Below, piece by piece: positions 43,044 through 51,842 of a stretch of DNA of 64,000 nucleotides. Position 1 is the stretch's first letter. Each line of letters starts with the position of its first letter. The notes beneath the pieces are model-generated. The model made no database searches, was not told the DNA's origin, and saw nothing but the letters and a program-made list of their open reading frames with translations. Location of the stretch: NCBI GenBank assembly GCA_021780905.1, contig JAJXXW010000061.1, positions 62,001 to 126,000 of the forward strand, given 5' to 3'. Made by a program: the position numbers and the translations under genes. The stretch comes from a bacterium (GTDB lineage Bacteria > Verrucomicrobiota > Verrucomicrobiia > Limisphaerales > UBA11358).

Positions 43044-43184
43044 GTGGCCGGGCCGACACTGGGAAGCGTTTCCGCTATTGCGGGGGATTTTTGGGGAGCA
43101 GTGCCAGAGAACTTCACCGCCCCAGCCGCCATGGTCAACAGTCCGGCCGGCCAGTTTTTTCAAGTCCAGACGAAGGGCTTTTGA
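43044..43184 (+). pseudogene. Possible C-terminal fragment of a secreted protein
   Basis: The 411-base gap 42923-43333 holds no full gene. One short frame reads VAGPTLGSVSAIAGDFWGAV and continues PENFTAPAAMVNSPAGQFF to QVQTKGF and a stop, resembling the tail of large secreted repeat proteins of this group. The evidence is slight; the stretch may simply be noncoding. Confidence 0.25.
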
Positions 43185-43333
43185 CTGGGCGTTCGATGGT
43201 GTCAGACCCGGCGCGGCACCACGGCAAATCCAGCAATGCGAAGCATGGCAAGGTGGCGATCCCAAATGACCGGAGCCCCAATTCGCTCCTTGAGCTTTGC
43301 AGCTTCGCCGCTGGGTGGTTAATTTAATTGGAG

Positions 43334-43683
43334 ATGAATCCGCCTCCCGCCCTCCTCATCGAAGCCGAACTCCTCGTCATCGGCTACGGCAACCGCCTGC
43401 GCCGTGATGACGGCGTTGGCCCGCGCGTGGCAGAGGCGATTGAGAACCTGCAACTGTCCGGCGTGCGCACAATCGTCTGCCCGCTGCTAACGCCGGAACT
43501 CGCCGACCCGATTGCCCGCGCTGAAAAGGTGATCTTCGTGGACGCCGAAATTGTTCACGGTTCCGTGTTCAAGGTTCCGGGGCCGGTGGCCCCCGAACAC
43601 ATCCGCTGGCGCAAGCTGAAACCCGGTGCGACGTCGCAGGTCATGGCGCACGCCGCCGATCCGCGCACCATGCTGGCGCTTGA
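43334..43683 (+). pseudogene. Hydrogenase maturation protease, 3'-truncated
   Basis: The frame begins VIGYGNRLRRDDGVGPRVAEAI, with Asp in a GNxLRxDDG motif that is the start of HyaD/HycI/HoxW-type proteases (they trim the large subunit C terminus after nickel insertion). It runs through CPLLTPELADPIARAEKVIF and VMAHAADPRTMLAL, then breaks near 43683 into antisense hypB sequence. The last third of the protease is missing. The frame itself stays open to 43795, giving a chimeric product. Confidence 0.85.
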
Positions 43684-43924
43684 AGGTGGTTTTGCCCGAA
43701 CCGGGCGAGGAAACGACATTGAGCACGAGCAGTTTTTTGGCGCGGAACAAGCGGCGGTTCCACTCGGCCAGCCCGTCGTTTTTTTCCAGCAATGAGCGGT
43801 TCACATCCACCGTCAGCGCCGCCGGCGCGCGGCTGTGACCGTGCTGGTCATGGGCGTGTTCGTGGATGTGACCGGCGACTTTGGGGTCGCCGCTGCTGTG
43901 GCTGCATCCGCATTCCAGGCACAT
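43684..43924 (-). pseudogene. hypB: hypB, 3'-truncated
   Basis: The frame starts MCLECGCSHSS (N-terminal metal-site Cys), then a His-rich stretch (HIHEHAHDQHGHS), VDVNRSLLEKNDGLAEWNRR and the P-loop SSPGSGKTT. It ends right after the Walker A motif, where it fuses to antisense maturation protease sequence, so the GTPase domain is lost. HypB normally delivers nickel to the hydrogenase large subunit. It lies just after hypA on the same strand. Confidence 0.9.
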
Positions 43925-43928
43925 AAAA

Positions 43929-44270
43929 TCAATGCAATTCCACCGAGGCGATTTCCAGTTCCCGTCCGCACCGCAACTCGCCGCTCAACTCGTGGCAGTG
44001 AGGACATTCGTTGAAAAAGTCTGCACATTCAAATTCCCGCCGGCACGTTGCGCACCAGCAGGCGGCGGGGATCGTCTCAATTTCGAGCCGCGCCGCTGCC
44101 GCGCGCGTTCCTTGCCGGACCACGTCCCAGGCGAACGCCAGCGCGTCTGGCACCGCGCCGCTCAACGCGCCCACCCGCAACCGGACGACAGTGACGCGGG
44201 CGGCCCCGGCGGTTTGCGCCGATGCCACCGCCAACCGCACCGCCTCGGTCATGAGGCCGACTTCATGCAT
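43929..44270 (-). CDS. hypA: Hydrogenase nickel chaperone HypA
   Basis: A 113-residue protein, intact. It begins MHEVGLM, supplying the nickel-binding N-terminal MHE motif, so the start at 44270 is firm. The zinc site uses CWCATC and CPHC, as in HypA/HybF. Its partner HypB is truncated four bases downstream, so HypA may have no working partner here. Confidence 0.93.
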   Translation of the reverse strand: MHEVGLMTEAVRLAVASAQTAGAARVTVVRLRVGALSGAVPDALAFAWDVVRQGTRAAAARLEIETIPAACWCATCRREFECADFFNECPHCHELSGELRCGRELEIASVELH

Positions 44271-44409
44271 AATGATCAACGGGACACGGGTTCAATTAGT
44301 TCACCTCCCGAAGTTCCCATATTTCCGATTCGCCGCCGCAACTTCTCTTGACAATTACTGGCCACAGATTGCCAATCTAGGATGAGCGGAATTATTCATC
44401 CGGGCGAGA

Positions 44410-46740
44410 ATGAATCTGATGAGAAAAAGCAGTGCCAGACCGGGTGCGGGCAAACGCCGATTGCGGCTGGCGGTGCGCGGTGCCGTGCAGGGCGTCGGCT
44501 TCCGGCCCTTCGTCTTCCGGCTGGCGAACGATCTTGGCCTGGCCGGCTGGGTGAACAATTCGCCGCAGGGTGTCAGCATCGAAGTCGAAGGGCGGCGCGA
44601 CCGGCTGGAACATTTCCGGCGGCGGCTCGAATCCGAAAAACCGGCACTTTGTTTTCTGGCCGGCATGGAAAGTTCCTGGCTCGCCGCCGCCGGTTACGCG
44701 GAATTTGAAATCCGCGCGAGCGCGCAGGCCGGCGTCAAATCCGCGCTGGTGCTGCCCGACCTCGCGACTTGTCCCGATTGCCGGCGCGAAATCTTTGATG
44801 TGGCGAACCGGCGCTTCCATTATCCGTTCACGAATTGCACGCACTGCGGTCCGCGTTTCAGCCTCATTGAGGCTTTGCCATACGATCGCGCGAACACCTC
44901 GATGCGCGGCTTCAAGATGTGCCCCGCCTGCCAGGCCGAATACGACAACCCGCGCGACCGGCGCTTTCACGCGCAGCCCAACGCCTGTCCCGTCTGCGGG
45001 CCACGGCTGGAATTGTGGACCGGCGCTGGTGCCGCCGTTTTTGGCGGCCACGACGCGATGCGGGCGGCGGCGCAGGCGATTCGCCGTGGCCAAATCGTCG
45101 CCGTGAAAGGCCTCGGCGGTTTTCATCTGATGGTGGATGCGCGGAATGAATCCGCCGTGCGTCGCCTGCGGGAACGGAAACAGCGGGAAGAAAAACCGTT
45201 GGCGTTAATGGTTCCGTCACTTGCGGACACAAGGGCCATTTGCCAGCTGTCGCCGCTGGAAGAAGAGTTGTTGGTTTCGCCCGCCGCGCCGATCGTGTTG
45301 CTGGAAAAAATCGGAAATCGGAAGTCGGAAATCGCAAATCCCGTGGCCCCCGGCAATCCGAATCTTGGCGTGATGCTGCCGTCAAATCCGCTGCACCATT
45401 TGCTGATGGCTGAATTAGATTTTCCGGTCGTGGCGACGAGCGGCAATTTGAGCGACGAGCCGATTTGCACCAACGAACACGAGGCGCTGGCACGGCTGCG
45501 CGGCATGGCGGATTGGTTGCTTGTCCACAACCGGCCCATCGTCCGGCCGGAGGATGATTCCATCGTGCGCGTGATGTTGGACCGGGAGATGATTTTGCGG
45601 CGCGCCCGCGGCTACGCTCCGTTGCCCGTCCAATTGCCATCCAAAGGCCAAAGGCCAAAAGCCAAAGCCATTCTCGCGATGGGGGCACAGCTCAAAAACT
45701 CGGTCGCTTTGGCCGCCGGTGAAAATGTTTTCATCAGCCAGCACTTGGGCGATCTGGAGACGGAACCGGCGCAGTCCGCCTTCCGCCGCACCTGCAAGGA
45801 TCTGCCCGGACTTTACAGCGTCGAGCCGGAAATCATCGCTGCCGATTTGCATCCGGATTATCTCTCGACCCGGCATGCGCAACAAAGCGGGAAAAATATT
45901 TTCGGCGTTCAGCATCACGTCGCCCACGTCCTGTCTTGCATCGCGGAGAATGATCTCCGGTTGCCCGCGCTCGGTCTCGCGTGGGACGGCACCGGTTACG
46001 GAACCGACGGCAGCGTCTGGGGCGGAGAATTTTTTCTCGTCACGGAAAGCGGCGTGGAACGCGTGGCCCATTTGCGTCCGTTTCGGCTGCCCGGCGGCGA
46101 CAAGGCCGTGAAGCAGCCGCGCCGCGTGGCGCTGGCCATGCTGTATGAATTGTATGGCGAGGCGGCGTTTGAAATGGAGCATCTGCCGCCCATCCGCGTC
46201 ATGCTGCCAGTGGAGCGGATCACTTTCAAGGGCATGCTGCAACGCCGGATCAATTCGCCGTCCACCTCCAGCGTTGGCCGTTTGTTTGACGCCGTCGCCT
46301 CGCTGATCAACCTGCGCCAAAATCTGGCCTATGAAGGCCAGGCGGCAATGGAGTTGGAGTTCGCCCTCAACGGTTTCAGGGACGAAAAAGCCTATGCTTT
46401 GCCGCTGATCCGGCACGCCGGGATGCTGATGCTGGACTGGCAGGAAATGATCCATCAAATCCTCGTGGACGGGAACGCCGGTGTGGCGGCGGCGGAAATT
46501 TCCGCCAAGTTTCACAACGCGCTGGCCGAAGCCGCCGTCGCCGTGGCCAAAAAAATCGGCCAGCCGCGGGTCGCGCTAAGCGGCGGTTGTTTCCAAAATC
46601 GTTATTTGACGGAGCGCCTGGTCACGCGGTTGCGCGCGGAAAAATTTGAACCGTTCTGGCATCGGCAAGTGCCGCCCAACGACGGCGGGATCGCGCTCGG
46701 CCAGATTTTTGCGGCGCGAAACCATTTAACCTTGAAATAA
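44410..46740 (+). CDS. hypF: Carbamoyltransferase HypF
   Basis: A 776-residue protein, complete: an acylphosphatase domain (RGAVQGVGFRPFVFRLA, about 22-105), two zinc fingers (CPDC ... CTHCGPRFS, CPAC ... CPVCGPRL, about 119-200), a YrdC-like domain (about 215-400) and a Kae1-like domain (about 420-770) with HHVAHVLSC and the late SGGCFQN. It makes the thiocyanate precursor of the active-site CN ligands with HypE. Two simple-repeat tracts lie in frame (KIGNRKSEIANP near 302, SKGQRPKAKA near 413). It is divergent from hypA; its partner hypE is broken. Confidence 0.94.
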   Translation: MNLMRKSSARPGAGKRRLRLAVRGAVQGVGFRPFVFRLANDLGLAGWVNNSPQGVSIEVEGRRDRLEHFRRRLESEKPALCFLAGMESSWLAAAGYAEFEIRASAQAGVKSALVLPDLATCPDCRREIFDVANRRFHYPFTNCTHCGPRFSLIEALPYDRANTSMRGFKMCPACQAEYDNPRDRRFHAQPNACPVCGPRLELWTGAGAAVFGGHDAMRAAAQAIRRGQIVAVKGLGGFHLMVDARNESAVRRLRERKQREEKPLALMVPSLADTRAICQLSPLEEELLVSPAAPIVLLEKIGNRKSEIANPVAPGNPNLGVMLPSNPLHHLLMAELDFPVVATSGNLSDEPICTNEHEALARLRGMADWLLVHNRPIVRPEDDSIVRVMLDREMILRRARGYAPLPVQLPSKGQRPKAKAILAMGAQLKNSVALAAGENVFISQHLGDLETEPAQSAFRRTCKDLPGLYSVEPEIIAADLHPDYLSTRHAQQSGKNIFGVQHHVAHVLSCIAENDLRLPALGLAWDGTGYGTDGSVWGGEFFLVTESGVERVAHLRPFRLPGGDKAVKQPRRVALAMLYELYGEAAFEMEHLPPIRVMLPVERITFKGMLQRRINSPSTSSVGRLFDAVASLINLRQNLAYEGQAAMELEFALNGFRDEKAYALPLIRHAGMLMLDWQEMIHQILVDGNAGVAAAEISAKFHNALAEAAVAVAKKIGQPRVALSGGCFQNRYLTERLVTRLRAEKFEPFWHRQVPPNDGGIALGQIFAARNHLTLK
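45309..45340. repeat. CGGAAAT simple repeat inside hypF
   Basis: Units AATCGGA, AATCGGA, AGTCGGA and AATCGCA in tandem encode IGNRKSEIAN between the YrdC-like domain strands, a site where HypF proteins vary in length. Confidence 0.6.
45641..45670. repeat. GGCCAAA simple repeat inside hypF
   Basis: Four to five units of the GCCAAAG type in tandem encode SKGQRPKAKA at the junction between the YrdC-like and Kae1-like domains of HypF. Confidence 0.6.
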
Positions 46741-46743
46741 TTT

Positions 46744-46770
46744 ATGTGCCTCGCCATTCCCGGCAAAGTG
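46744..46770 (+). pseudogene. hypC: hypC remnant (first nine codons)
   Basis: Four bases after hypF the sequence encodes MCLAIPGKV, the fixed N terminus of HypC, then breaks into hypE sequence in another frame. HypC needs this Cys and carries the iron complex to HypE/HypD. The rest of hypC and all of hypD are missing. Confidence 0.8.
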
Positions 46771-46771
46771 C

Positions 46772-47274
46772 GTGAGCATCAGCGGCGACGACCCGTTGAC
46801 GCGGATGGGCATCATGGCCGTGCACGAAGGCCTGCAGTTCGAGACCACGATTGAAAGTGATTCCGCACCGGTGGTGGGGCCGGTGCTGGCCATGATCGCC
46901 GCCGGGATTGAAATCCATTGCCTGCGCGATTTGACGCGCGGTGGCCTGGGGAACGTGTTGAACGAAATCGCCGAGGCCGCCGGCGTCAAAATCGCCGTGG
47001 AACAGCCAGCCATTCCCGTGCGTGAAGACGTCCACGCCGCCTGCGAGATGCTGGGGTTGGATCCGCTGCACGTCGCAAACGAAGGCCGGTTTGTGGCGTT
47101 CGTCGCAGCAAAAGATCAACCTCGCGCGCTGGCCATTCTGCGTTCACACGAAGTAACGGCGGGTTCGCGCTCATCGGCAAGGTCATTAAAAAATCCGCTC
47201 CGCTGGTCACCCTTCGCAGCCCGATTGGCACGCGCCGGATACGGGAGATGCCGAGGGCGGGACGGGCGCGATGA
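46772..47274 (+). pseudogene. hypE: hypE remnant, C-terminal half with frameshift
   Basis: The frame holds GIMAVHEGLQFETTIESDSA, IEIHCLRDLTRGGLGNVLNE and VANEGRFVAFVAA, the second half of HypE, which dehydrates the thiocarbamoyl group on its C-terminal Cys. The N-terminal ATP-binding half is absent. Around 47160 the frame shifts by one base: TAG in the first frame continues as GFALIGKVIKK... in another, which ends at 47274 without the C-terminal Cys of HypE. It is therefore doubly broken. Confidence 0.85.
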
Positions 47275-47366
47275 TAAATTTCGGGCGCGTGGAAGCACAT
47301 CCTGGTTCATTATGCCGGCGAGACGGTTTTGAGTCATTGAAAACTGCGCTTGCATTCGGGACCGGC

Positions 47367-47384
47367 TTGTGAAAAATTTCACGA
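47367..47384. promoter_or_regulatory. Rex-like operator upstream of the aminotransferase
   Basis: TTGTGAAAAATTTCACGA fits TTGTGAA-N4-TTCACAA except for G in place of A at position 17. It shares 16 of 18 bases with the site before actA. It lies just before the start codon of the aminotransferase at 47393. Confidence 0.5.
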
Positions 47385-47392
47385 ACCATTTT

Positions 47393-48481
47393 ATGGCACA
47401 CGTCAAACTGCACATTCCGGGACCGGTCGAAGTCAGCGAAAAAACCTTCCAGGCGTTTTGCTCGCCGATGATTGGTCATCGCGGCCAGGGGTTCAAAGAC
47501 CTTTACGCGAAAATCCAGCCGCAGCTCCAGCAACTGCTTTACACCCGTCAGCTCGTTTATCTTTCCACCTCGTCCGCTTGGGGCGTGATGGAAGGTGCCG
47601 TGCGCAATCTGGTCCAAAAAAAAGTCCTGAACTGCATGTGCGGCGCGTTCTCCGACAAGTGGTTCGACGTGTCGAAGAAATGCGGCAAGCAGGCCGAGGC
47701 GCTGCAAGTGGATTGGGGTTCCCCGATCCGCGCCGAGGCGGTGGATAAAAAACTCGCGACCGGTGAATTTGACGCGCTGACGCTGATTCACAATGAAACC
47801 TCCACCGGCGTGATGTCGCCGCTCGCGGAAATCGCCGCGCTCAAGAAAAAATATCCCGACGTGATGTTCATCGTGGACGCCGTCAGCTCGCTGACCGCGC
47901 TGCCGATCAAGTTCGACGAACTGGGCATTGACGTGCTGCTCGCCGGCACGCAGAAGGCCTTTGCGCTGCCGCCGGGACTCGCGGTGTTCGCCGCATCGCC
48001 CGCCGCGCTCGCCAAGGCGGCCACGGCCAAGGATCGCGGTTATTACTTTGACTTCGTGGAGTTCCAGAAAAACGCCGAGCAAAGCATGACGCCGAGCACG
48101 CCCAGCATCGGCCACGTCTATGCGCTGTCGTCCAAGCTGGACGATTTCTTCGCGGAGGGTTTGGAAAACCGTTTTGCCCGCCATAAAAAAACCAATCAGC
48201 TCACGCGCGACTGGGCGGCCAAGCATGGATTTCTTTTATTCCCCGAAAAAGGCTACGAATCCGTCACACTCACCTGCGTCAGCAACGGCGCGCGGCCCGG
48301 CGGACGCACGGTGGACGTGGCCAAACTGCAAAAGCTCGTCAAGGACCAGGGCTTCCTGATTGACGGCGGCTACGGCAAGATCAAGGGCACCACGTTCCGC
48401 CTCTCCAACATGGGCGACGAGACCGAAGCCACGATGAACCAGCTTTACGCCGCGCTCGACCAGGCGATGGCGCAGCTTTAA
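47393..48481 (+). CDS. Class V aminotransferase (alanine-glyoxylate/phosphoserine type)
   Basis: A 362-residue PLP enzyme. VSSLTALPIKFDELGIDVLL is followed by the PLP-lysine site AGTQKAFALPPG, near residue 195. GPVEVSEKTFQAFCSPMIGH is the typical N terminus of the alanine-glyoxylate/serine-pyruvate group, but some relatives act as phosphoserine aminotransferases. ATG 47393 was preferred to GTG 47369, which would place the Rex-like site inside the gene. The substrate is uncertain. Confidence 0.85.
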   Translation: MAHVKLHIPGPVEVSEKTFQAFCSPMIGHRGQGFKDLYAKIQPQLQQLLYTRQLVYLSTSSAWGVMEGAVRNLVQKKVLNCMCGAFSDKWFDVSKKCGKQAEALQVDWGSPIRAEAVDKKLATGEFDALTLIHNETSTGVMSPLAEIAALKKKYPDVMFIVDAVSSLTALPIKFDELGIDVLLAGTQKAFALPPGLAVFAASPAALAKAATAKDRGYYFDFVEFQKNAEQSMTPSTPSIGHVYALSSKLDDFFAEGLENRFARHKKTNQLTRDWAAKHGFLLFPEKGYESVTLTCVSNGARPGGRTVDVAKLQKLVKDQGFLIDGGYGKIKGTTFRLSNMGDETEATMNQLYAALDQAMAQL

Positions 48482-48512
48482 GCCCGGCGGACAGCCACCA
48501 TTCGAATCACCG

Positions 48513-48546
48513 ACCGGCGATTGCACCAGCGGTCGCCGATTTTTTT
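48513..48546 (+). terminator. Rho-independent terminator of the aminotransferase gene
   Basis: CGGCGA-ttgcaccagcgg-TCGCCG followed by ATTTTTTT, about 32 bases after the stop. The 250-base gap up to 48735 holds no clear gene; a 56-codon minus-strand frame (48566-48736) is weak. Confidence 0.75.
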
Positions 48547-48565
48547 CGTGGGTTGCGTGGGTTAA

Positions 48566-48736
48566 TCAATTCCGCAACGACGCCGTTGGTGCCAGAGGTG
48601 GCTGCGACGCCGCTTTACTTTTCAACTGTCTGATTCCGGCTAAGAGTCCGCTGGCTGCAAATCCGCGAATGATCGTCAGCGCCAGTCTCAAAATTTTATT
48701 GCGATTTTGAGTCTTAGCATTCACTCTCGACTTCAT
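48566..48736 (-). CDS. Weak candidate for a 56-residue basic membrane peptide
   Basis: A minus-strand frame starting MKSRVNAKTQNRNKILRLAL with a hydrophobic middle (TIIRGFAASGLLAGI) and a Pro/Ser/Ala tail. Its start overlaps the protease gene start by two bases, and no ribosome site is clear. It could be chance. Confidence 0.2.
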   Translation of the reverse strand: MKSRVNAKTQNRNKILRLALTIIRGFAASGLLAGIRQLKSKAASQPPLAPTASLRN

Positions 48737-51700
48737 GTGTTCAGGAAATAAACACTTGGCGGCGATCTGGGGCGTCACCGCATTTTTCCTGATTCAAATC
48801 GTTCATCCACTTCATGCCGAAAGCCTGCCGCCCGCCGTCACGGCATTTTCCAACTGGGCGGAGCGCTACACGGCGGAAACGAATCGGCTGGCCCGCCAGG
48901 CCTTGGTGGCCGAAGGCGTCACCGCCGCCCGCCAGCGCCACGCTTGGTTGAAAACCGTGATGTCGTCCGATCCGCGCACGGCCCTCGCGCTGAGTCGCTC
49001 GGTGACCAACGCGGCTGCTTTGCCTCCGGAAATCCGCCGCGAGTTGGAAACTTCTTTCGCCACCAACGGCGATTTCATCGTGCAAGGCGCTTTGGCCGCC
49101 AGGGGCGGGCCGCAGGTGGAACCGCTGCGCCGCTTTGTGCGGCTCGGCACGCAGACTTATCGTGCGCATGTCTACGGCCAGCGCCTTGGCGGCGTGAGCC
49201 AATACAATGTGCCGTTGAGTGGCTTCACGCTGGACAACGCCGCCGTTCTGGCGGAACCGGCGGCAACCTCCCAGACCCCGCAAGCGAATCCGCCCAGTGC
49301 GTGGACGACGGGCGGAAAGAATGTTTTGATCATCCGCGTTGATTTTTCCGACCTCACCGGCGCGCCCGAAGGCTACACTGCTGCCACGGTTCAGAACATC
49401 GCCGATTCCCAAATCGCGCCGTATTACAGCAAGAGTTCTTACGGCCTCACTTCGATGACGAACACCGTGACCACGCAGGTTTATCGCCTGCCGCAAACGG
49501 CGGCTTATTATGCCGTCAATGGCGTGAATGACACCTTGCATGCGGACGCCGAAAACGCCGCCGCCGCCGATTACACGATTGCCAATTACGACCGCATCAT
49601 CGTGTTCTTTTCCAGCCTGGGCAGCATCGCCAATTCCCAGATCACTTACGGGGGCCTGGCCAACATCAGCGGCAAACAGGTCTGGTGCAATGGCGAATTT
49701 GATTTCCGGGTCATCGCCCATGAGCTGGGGCATACCTATGGCCTTTATCACGGCAACCTGTGGCAGGTGAGCGATGGCAATCCCATCAGCCCGTCCGGCG
49801 TGGACACTGAATACGGCGACGACTTTGACACGATGGGTGCCAACTATGCGAACAATCTCGGAACCGATTTTTGTCCCTGGTTCAAAAACATACTGGGCTG
49901 GGTTTCCGATTCACAGGTTGAAACCGTCACCACCAGCGGCACCTATCGCATCTATGCCTTTGACCAAAACAATTACACCTCCGCGCCCGGCGAGATGCTC
50001 GCGCTCAAAGTCGTCAAGGACAGCACCTACAACTATTGGGTCTCCTGCCGCACGGATTTCACCACCAACTACTCCATGACCAACGGCGTCTATGTGCAAT
50101 GGGGCTACAACTACACGCGCCAAAGCGATTTGCTGGACATGAACACACCCGGCGTCAGCGACCAGGACGCGGGACTTTACGTCGGCGGAATTTTTACCGA
50201 CGTTGCGGCTGCCAGCGGCCTGGGTGTGACTATTTATCCGGTGGCCCGGGGCGGCACACCGCCTAACGAATATCGGGATGTTCAGATTACCTTTGGCACT
50301 GCACCGCCCATTGCGCCAACCTTCACGCTTTCCCCCGGCAACCCGTCCGGCATTCTGGGGCAGACGGTAAACTTCGACGCCACCGCGAGCGGCAACCCCG
50401 CGCCGACGTATCAATGGCAGCGTCAGGCTGCCGGCAGCACGAATTGGACTCCTGTATTCAACAACAGCACCTTTGCCGGCGCCACCACTACCAATCTTGC
50501 CACGACCCTCACCGCGTTGAGCCTTTCCGGCGACCATTACCGCTGCGTGGCCTCAAACAGCCAGGGATCGGCCACGAGCAGTCCGCCAGCATTGTTGACC
50601 GTCAAAGCCGCGCTGGTCATTTCCACTTTGGCCGGACAGGTGGGAAACATTGGCAGCGGCAACGGCACCGGCACCAACGCCACCTTTGCCTACCCTTGGG
50701 GAATTGCGTGTGACCCGGCGGGCAACGTTTATGTGGCTGAATACTGGGACGGCACAATTCGGAAAATCACCCCTGCGGGCACCGTAAATAATTTTGTTCC
50801 CGCCTACTCCTTCTATAGTCCCAAGGGTCTCGCCATTGATGCCGGCACGAATTTGTATGTCTGTGATTCTGGAAATAATCAGATCGATCGTATCAGCCCA
50901 GGCGGCGCAATAACCATGCTTGCCGGCTCCGGTGCCGCGGGCTGGGCGGATGGCACCAACACCACCGCCGTGTTCTCCGCACCTTGGGGGATTGCTGTGG
51001 ACAACCTCACAAACATTTTCGTGTCGGATTACAATAGTAACGTCATCCGCAAACTCACTCTCATCGGATCTACCGCCAACTGGACCGTTACTACCATCGC
51101 CGGGCTGCCCGGCCAATCGGGCAGCAGCGACGGCACCAACAGCCAAGCTCGATTCTTTCAACCGACTGGCATGACCTGCGATCCAGCAGGTAATGTTTAT
51201 GTGGCGGATTCCGCCAATTATACCGTGCGCAAACTCGCCAAGGATTCCACCGGGACCAACTGGATTGTGACCACCATTGCCGGACAAGCCAACCTTTATG
51301 GCCGCAACGATGGCCAAGGCACCAATGCCCTGTTCAGCCAGACCTACGCCTTGGCCTCCGATTCGGTCGGCAACATTTATGTCACAGACGCCGGCAATGG
51401 ATTGATCCGCATCATCTCCACCAATGGCGCTGTCACCACCCTCGCCGGCAGCAGCGGTTCTGCCGACGGATTCTACACCGCCGCCGGCTTTAATTTCCCC
51501 TACGGCATAGCGCTTGATAACTTTGGAAATATCTACATCGCCGACACCTTCAATTACACCATCCGCGTCGGTCACGTTGCGCAGGTCACTGTCCCGTCCC
51601 TGACCATCACCAGCACCGGCCAAAACCGGATTTTGAACTGGCTGGTGCCTACCAGCCCTTATCGCTTGCTCGCCACCACCAATCTCATCACCGCTAACTG

Positions 51701-51800
51701 GATTGCGGTCACGAACAGCCCATTGACCGTCGCCAATCATAACCAGGTGACGAACACGACCGGCAGCAGCACGATGTTTTATCGCCTGATCAATCCCTGA
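48735..51800 (+). CDS. Secreted metzincin-type protease with Ig-like and NHL repeats
   Basis: A 1021-residue exported protein with a signal peptide (about 1-31). The zinc site is a perfect metzincin motif, HELGHTYGLYH near residue 333, followed by the Met-turn DDFDTMGANY about 30 residues later. After the protease domain come an Ig-like domain (about 530-625, GNPAPTYQWQR ... YRCVASNSQGSAT) and five or six NHL beta-propeller repeats (about 630-950, AxDPAGNVYVAD, NQIDRIS). The C terminus reads TTNLITANWIAVTNSPL, common in secreted proteins of this phylum. It probably degrades protein outside the cell. Confidence 0.85.
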   Translation: MCSGNKHLAAIWGVTAFFLIQIVHPLHAESLPPAVTAFSNWAERYTAETNRLARQALVAEGVTAARQRHAWLKTVMSSDPRTALALSRSVTNAAALPPEIRRELETSFATNGDFIVQGALAARGGPQVEPLRRFVRLGTQTYRAHVYGQRLGGVSQYNVPLSGFTLDNAAVLAEPAATSQTPQANPPSAWTTGGKNVLIIRVDFSDLTGAPEGYTAATVQNIADSQIAPYYSKSSYGLTSMTNTVTTQVYRLPQTAAYYAVNGVNDTLHADAENAAAADYTIANYDRIIVFFSSLGSIANSQITYGGLANISGKQVWCNGEFDFRVIAHELGHTYGLYHGNLWQVSDGNPISPSGVDTEYGDDFDTMGANYANNLGTDFCPWFKNILGWVSDSQVETVTTSGTYRIYAFDQNNYTSAPGEMLALKVVKDSTYNYWVSCRTDFTTNYSMTNGVYVQWGYNYTRQSDLLDMNTPGVSDQDAGLYVGGIFTDVAAASGLGVTIYPVARGGTPPNEYRDVQITFGTAPPIAPTFTLSPGNPSGILGQTVNFDATASGNPAPTYQWQRQAAGSTNWTPVFNNSTFAGATTTNLATTLTALSLSGDHYRCVASNSQGSATSSPPALLTVKAALVISTLAGQVGNIGSGNGTGTNATFAYPWGIACDPAGNVYVAEYWDGTIRKITPAGTVNNFVPAYSFYSPKGLAIDAGTNLYVCDSGNNQIDRISPGGAITMLAGSGAAGWADGTNTTAVFSAPWGIAVDNLTNIFVSDYNSNVIRKLTLIGSTANWTVTTIAGLPGQSGSSDGTNSQARFFQPTGMTCDPAGNVYVADSANYTVRKLAKDSTGTNWIVTTIAGQANLYGRNDGQGTNALFSQTYALASDSVGNIYVTDAGNGLIRIISTNGAVTTLAGSSGSADGFYTAAGFNFPYGIALDNFGNIYIADTFNYTIRVGHVAQVTVPSLTITSTGQNRILNWLVPTSPYRLLATTNLITANWIAVTNSPLTVANHNQVTNTTGSSTMFYRLINP

Positions 51801-51842
51801 GAAAATTGTTTGAACACACTTGATCACGATAATCCACCGAAA

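Noticed and set aside
44348-44353. TTGACA box in the hypA-hypF gap
   Set aside because: A perfect -35 box, but no acceptable -10 box at 16-18 bases; not reported as a promoter.
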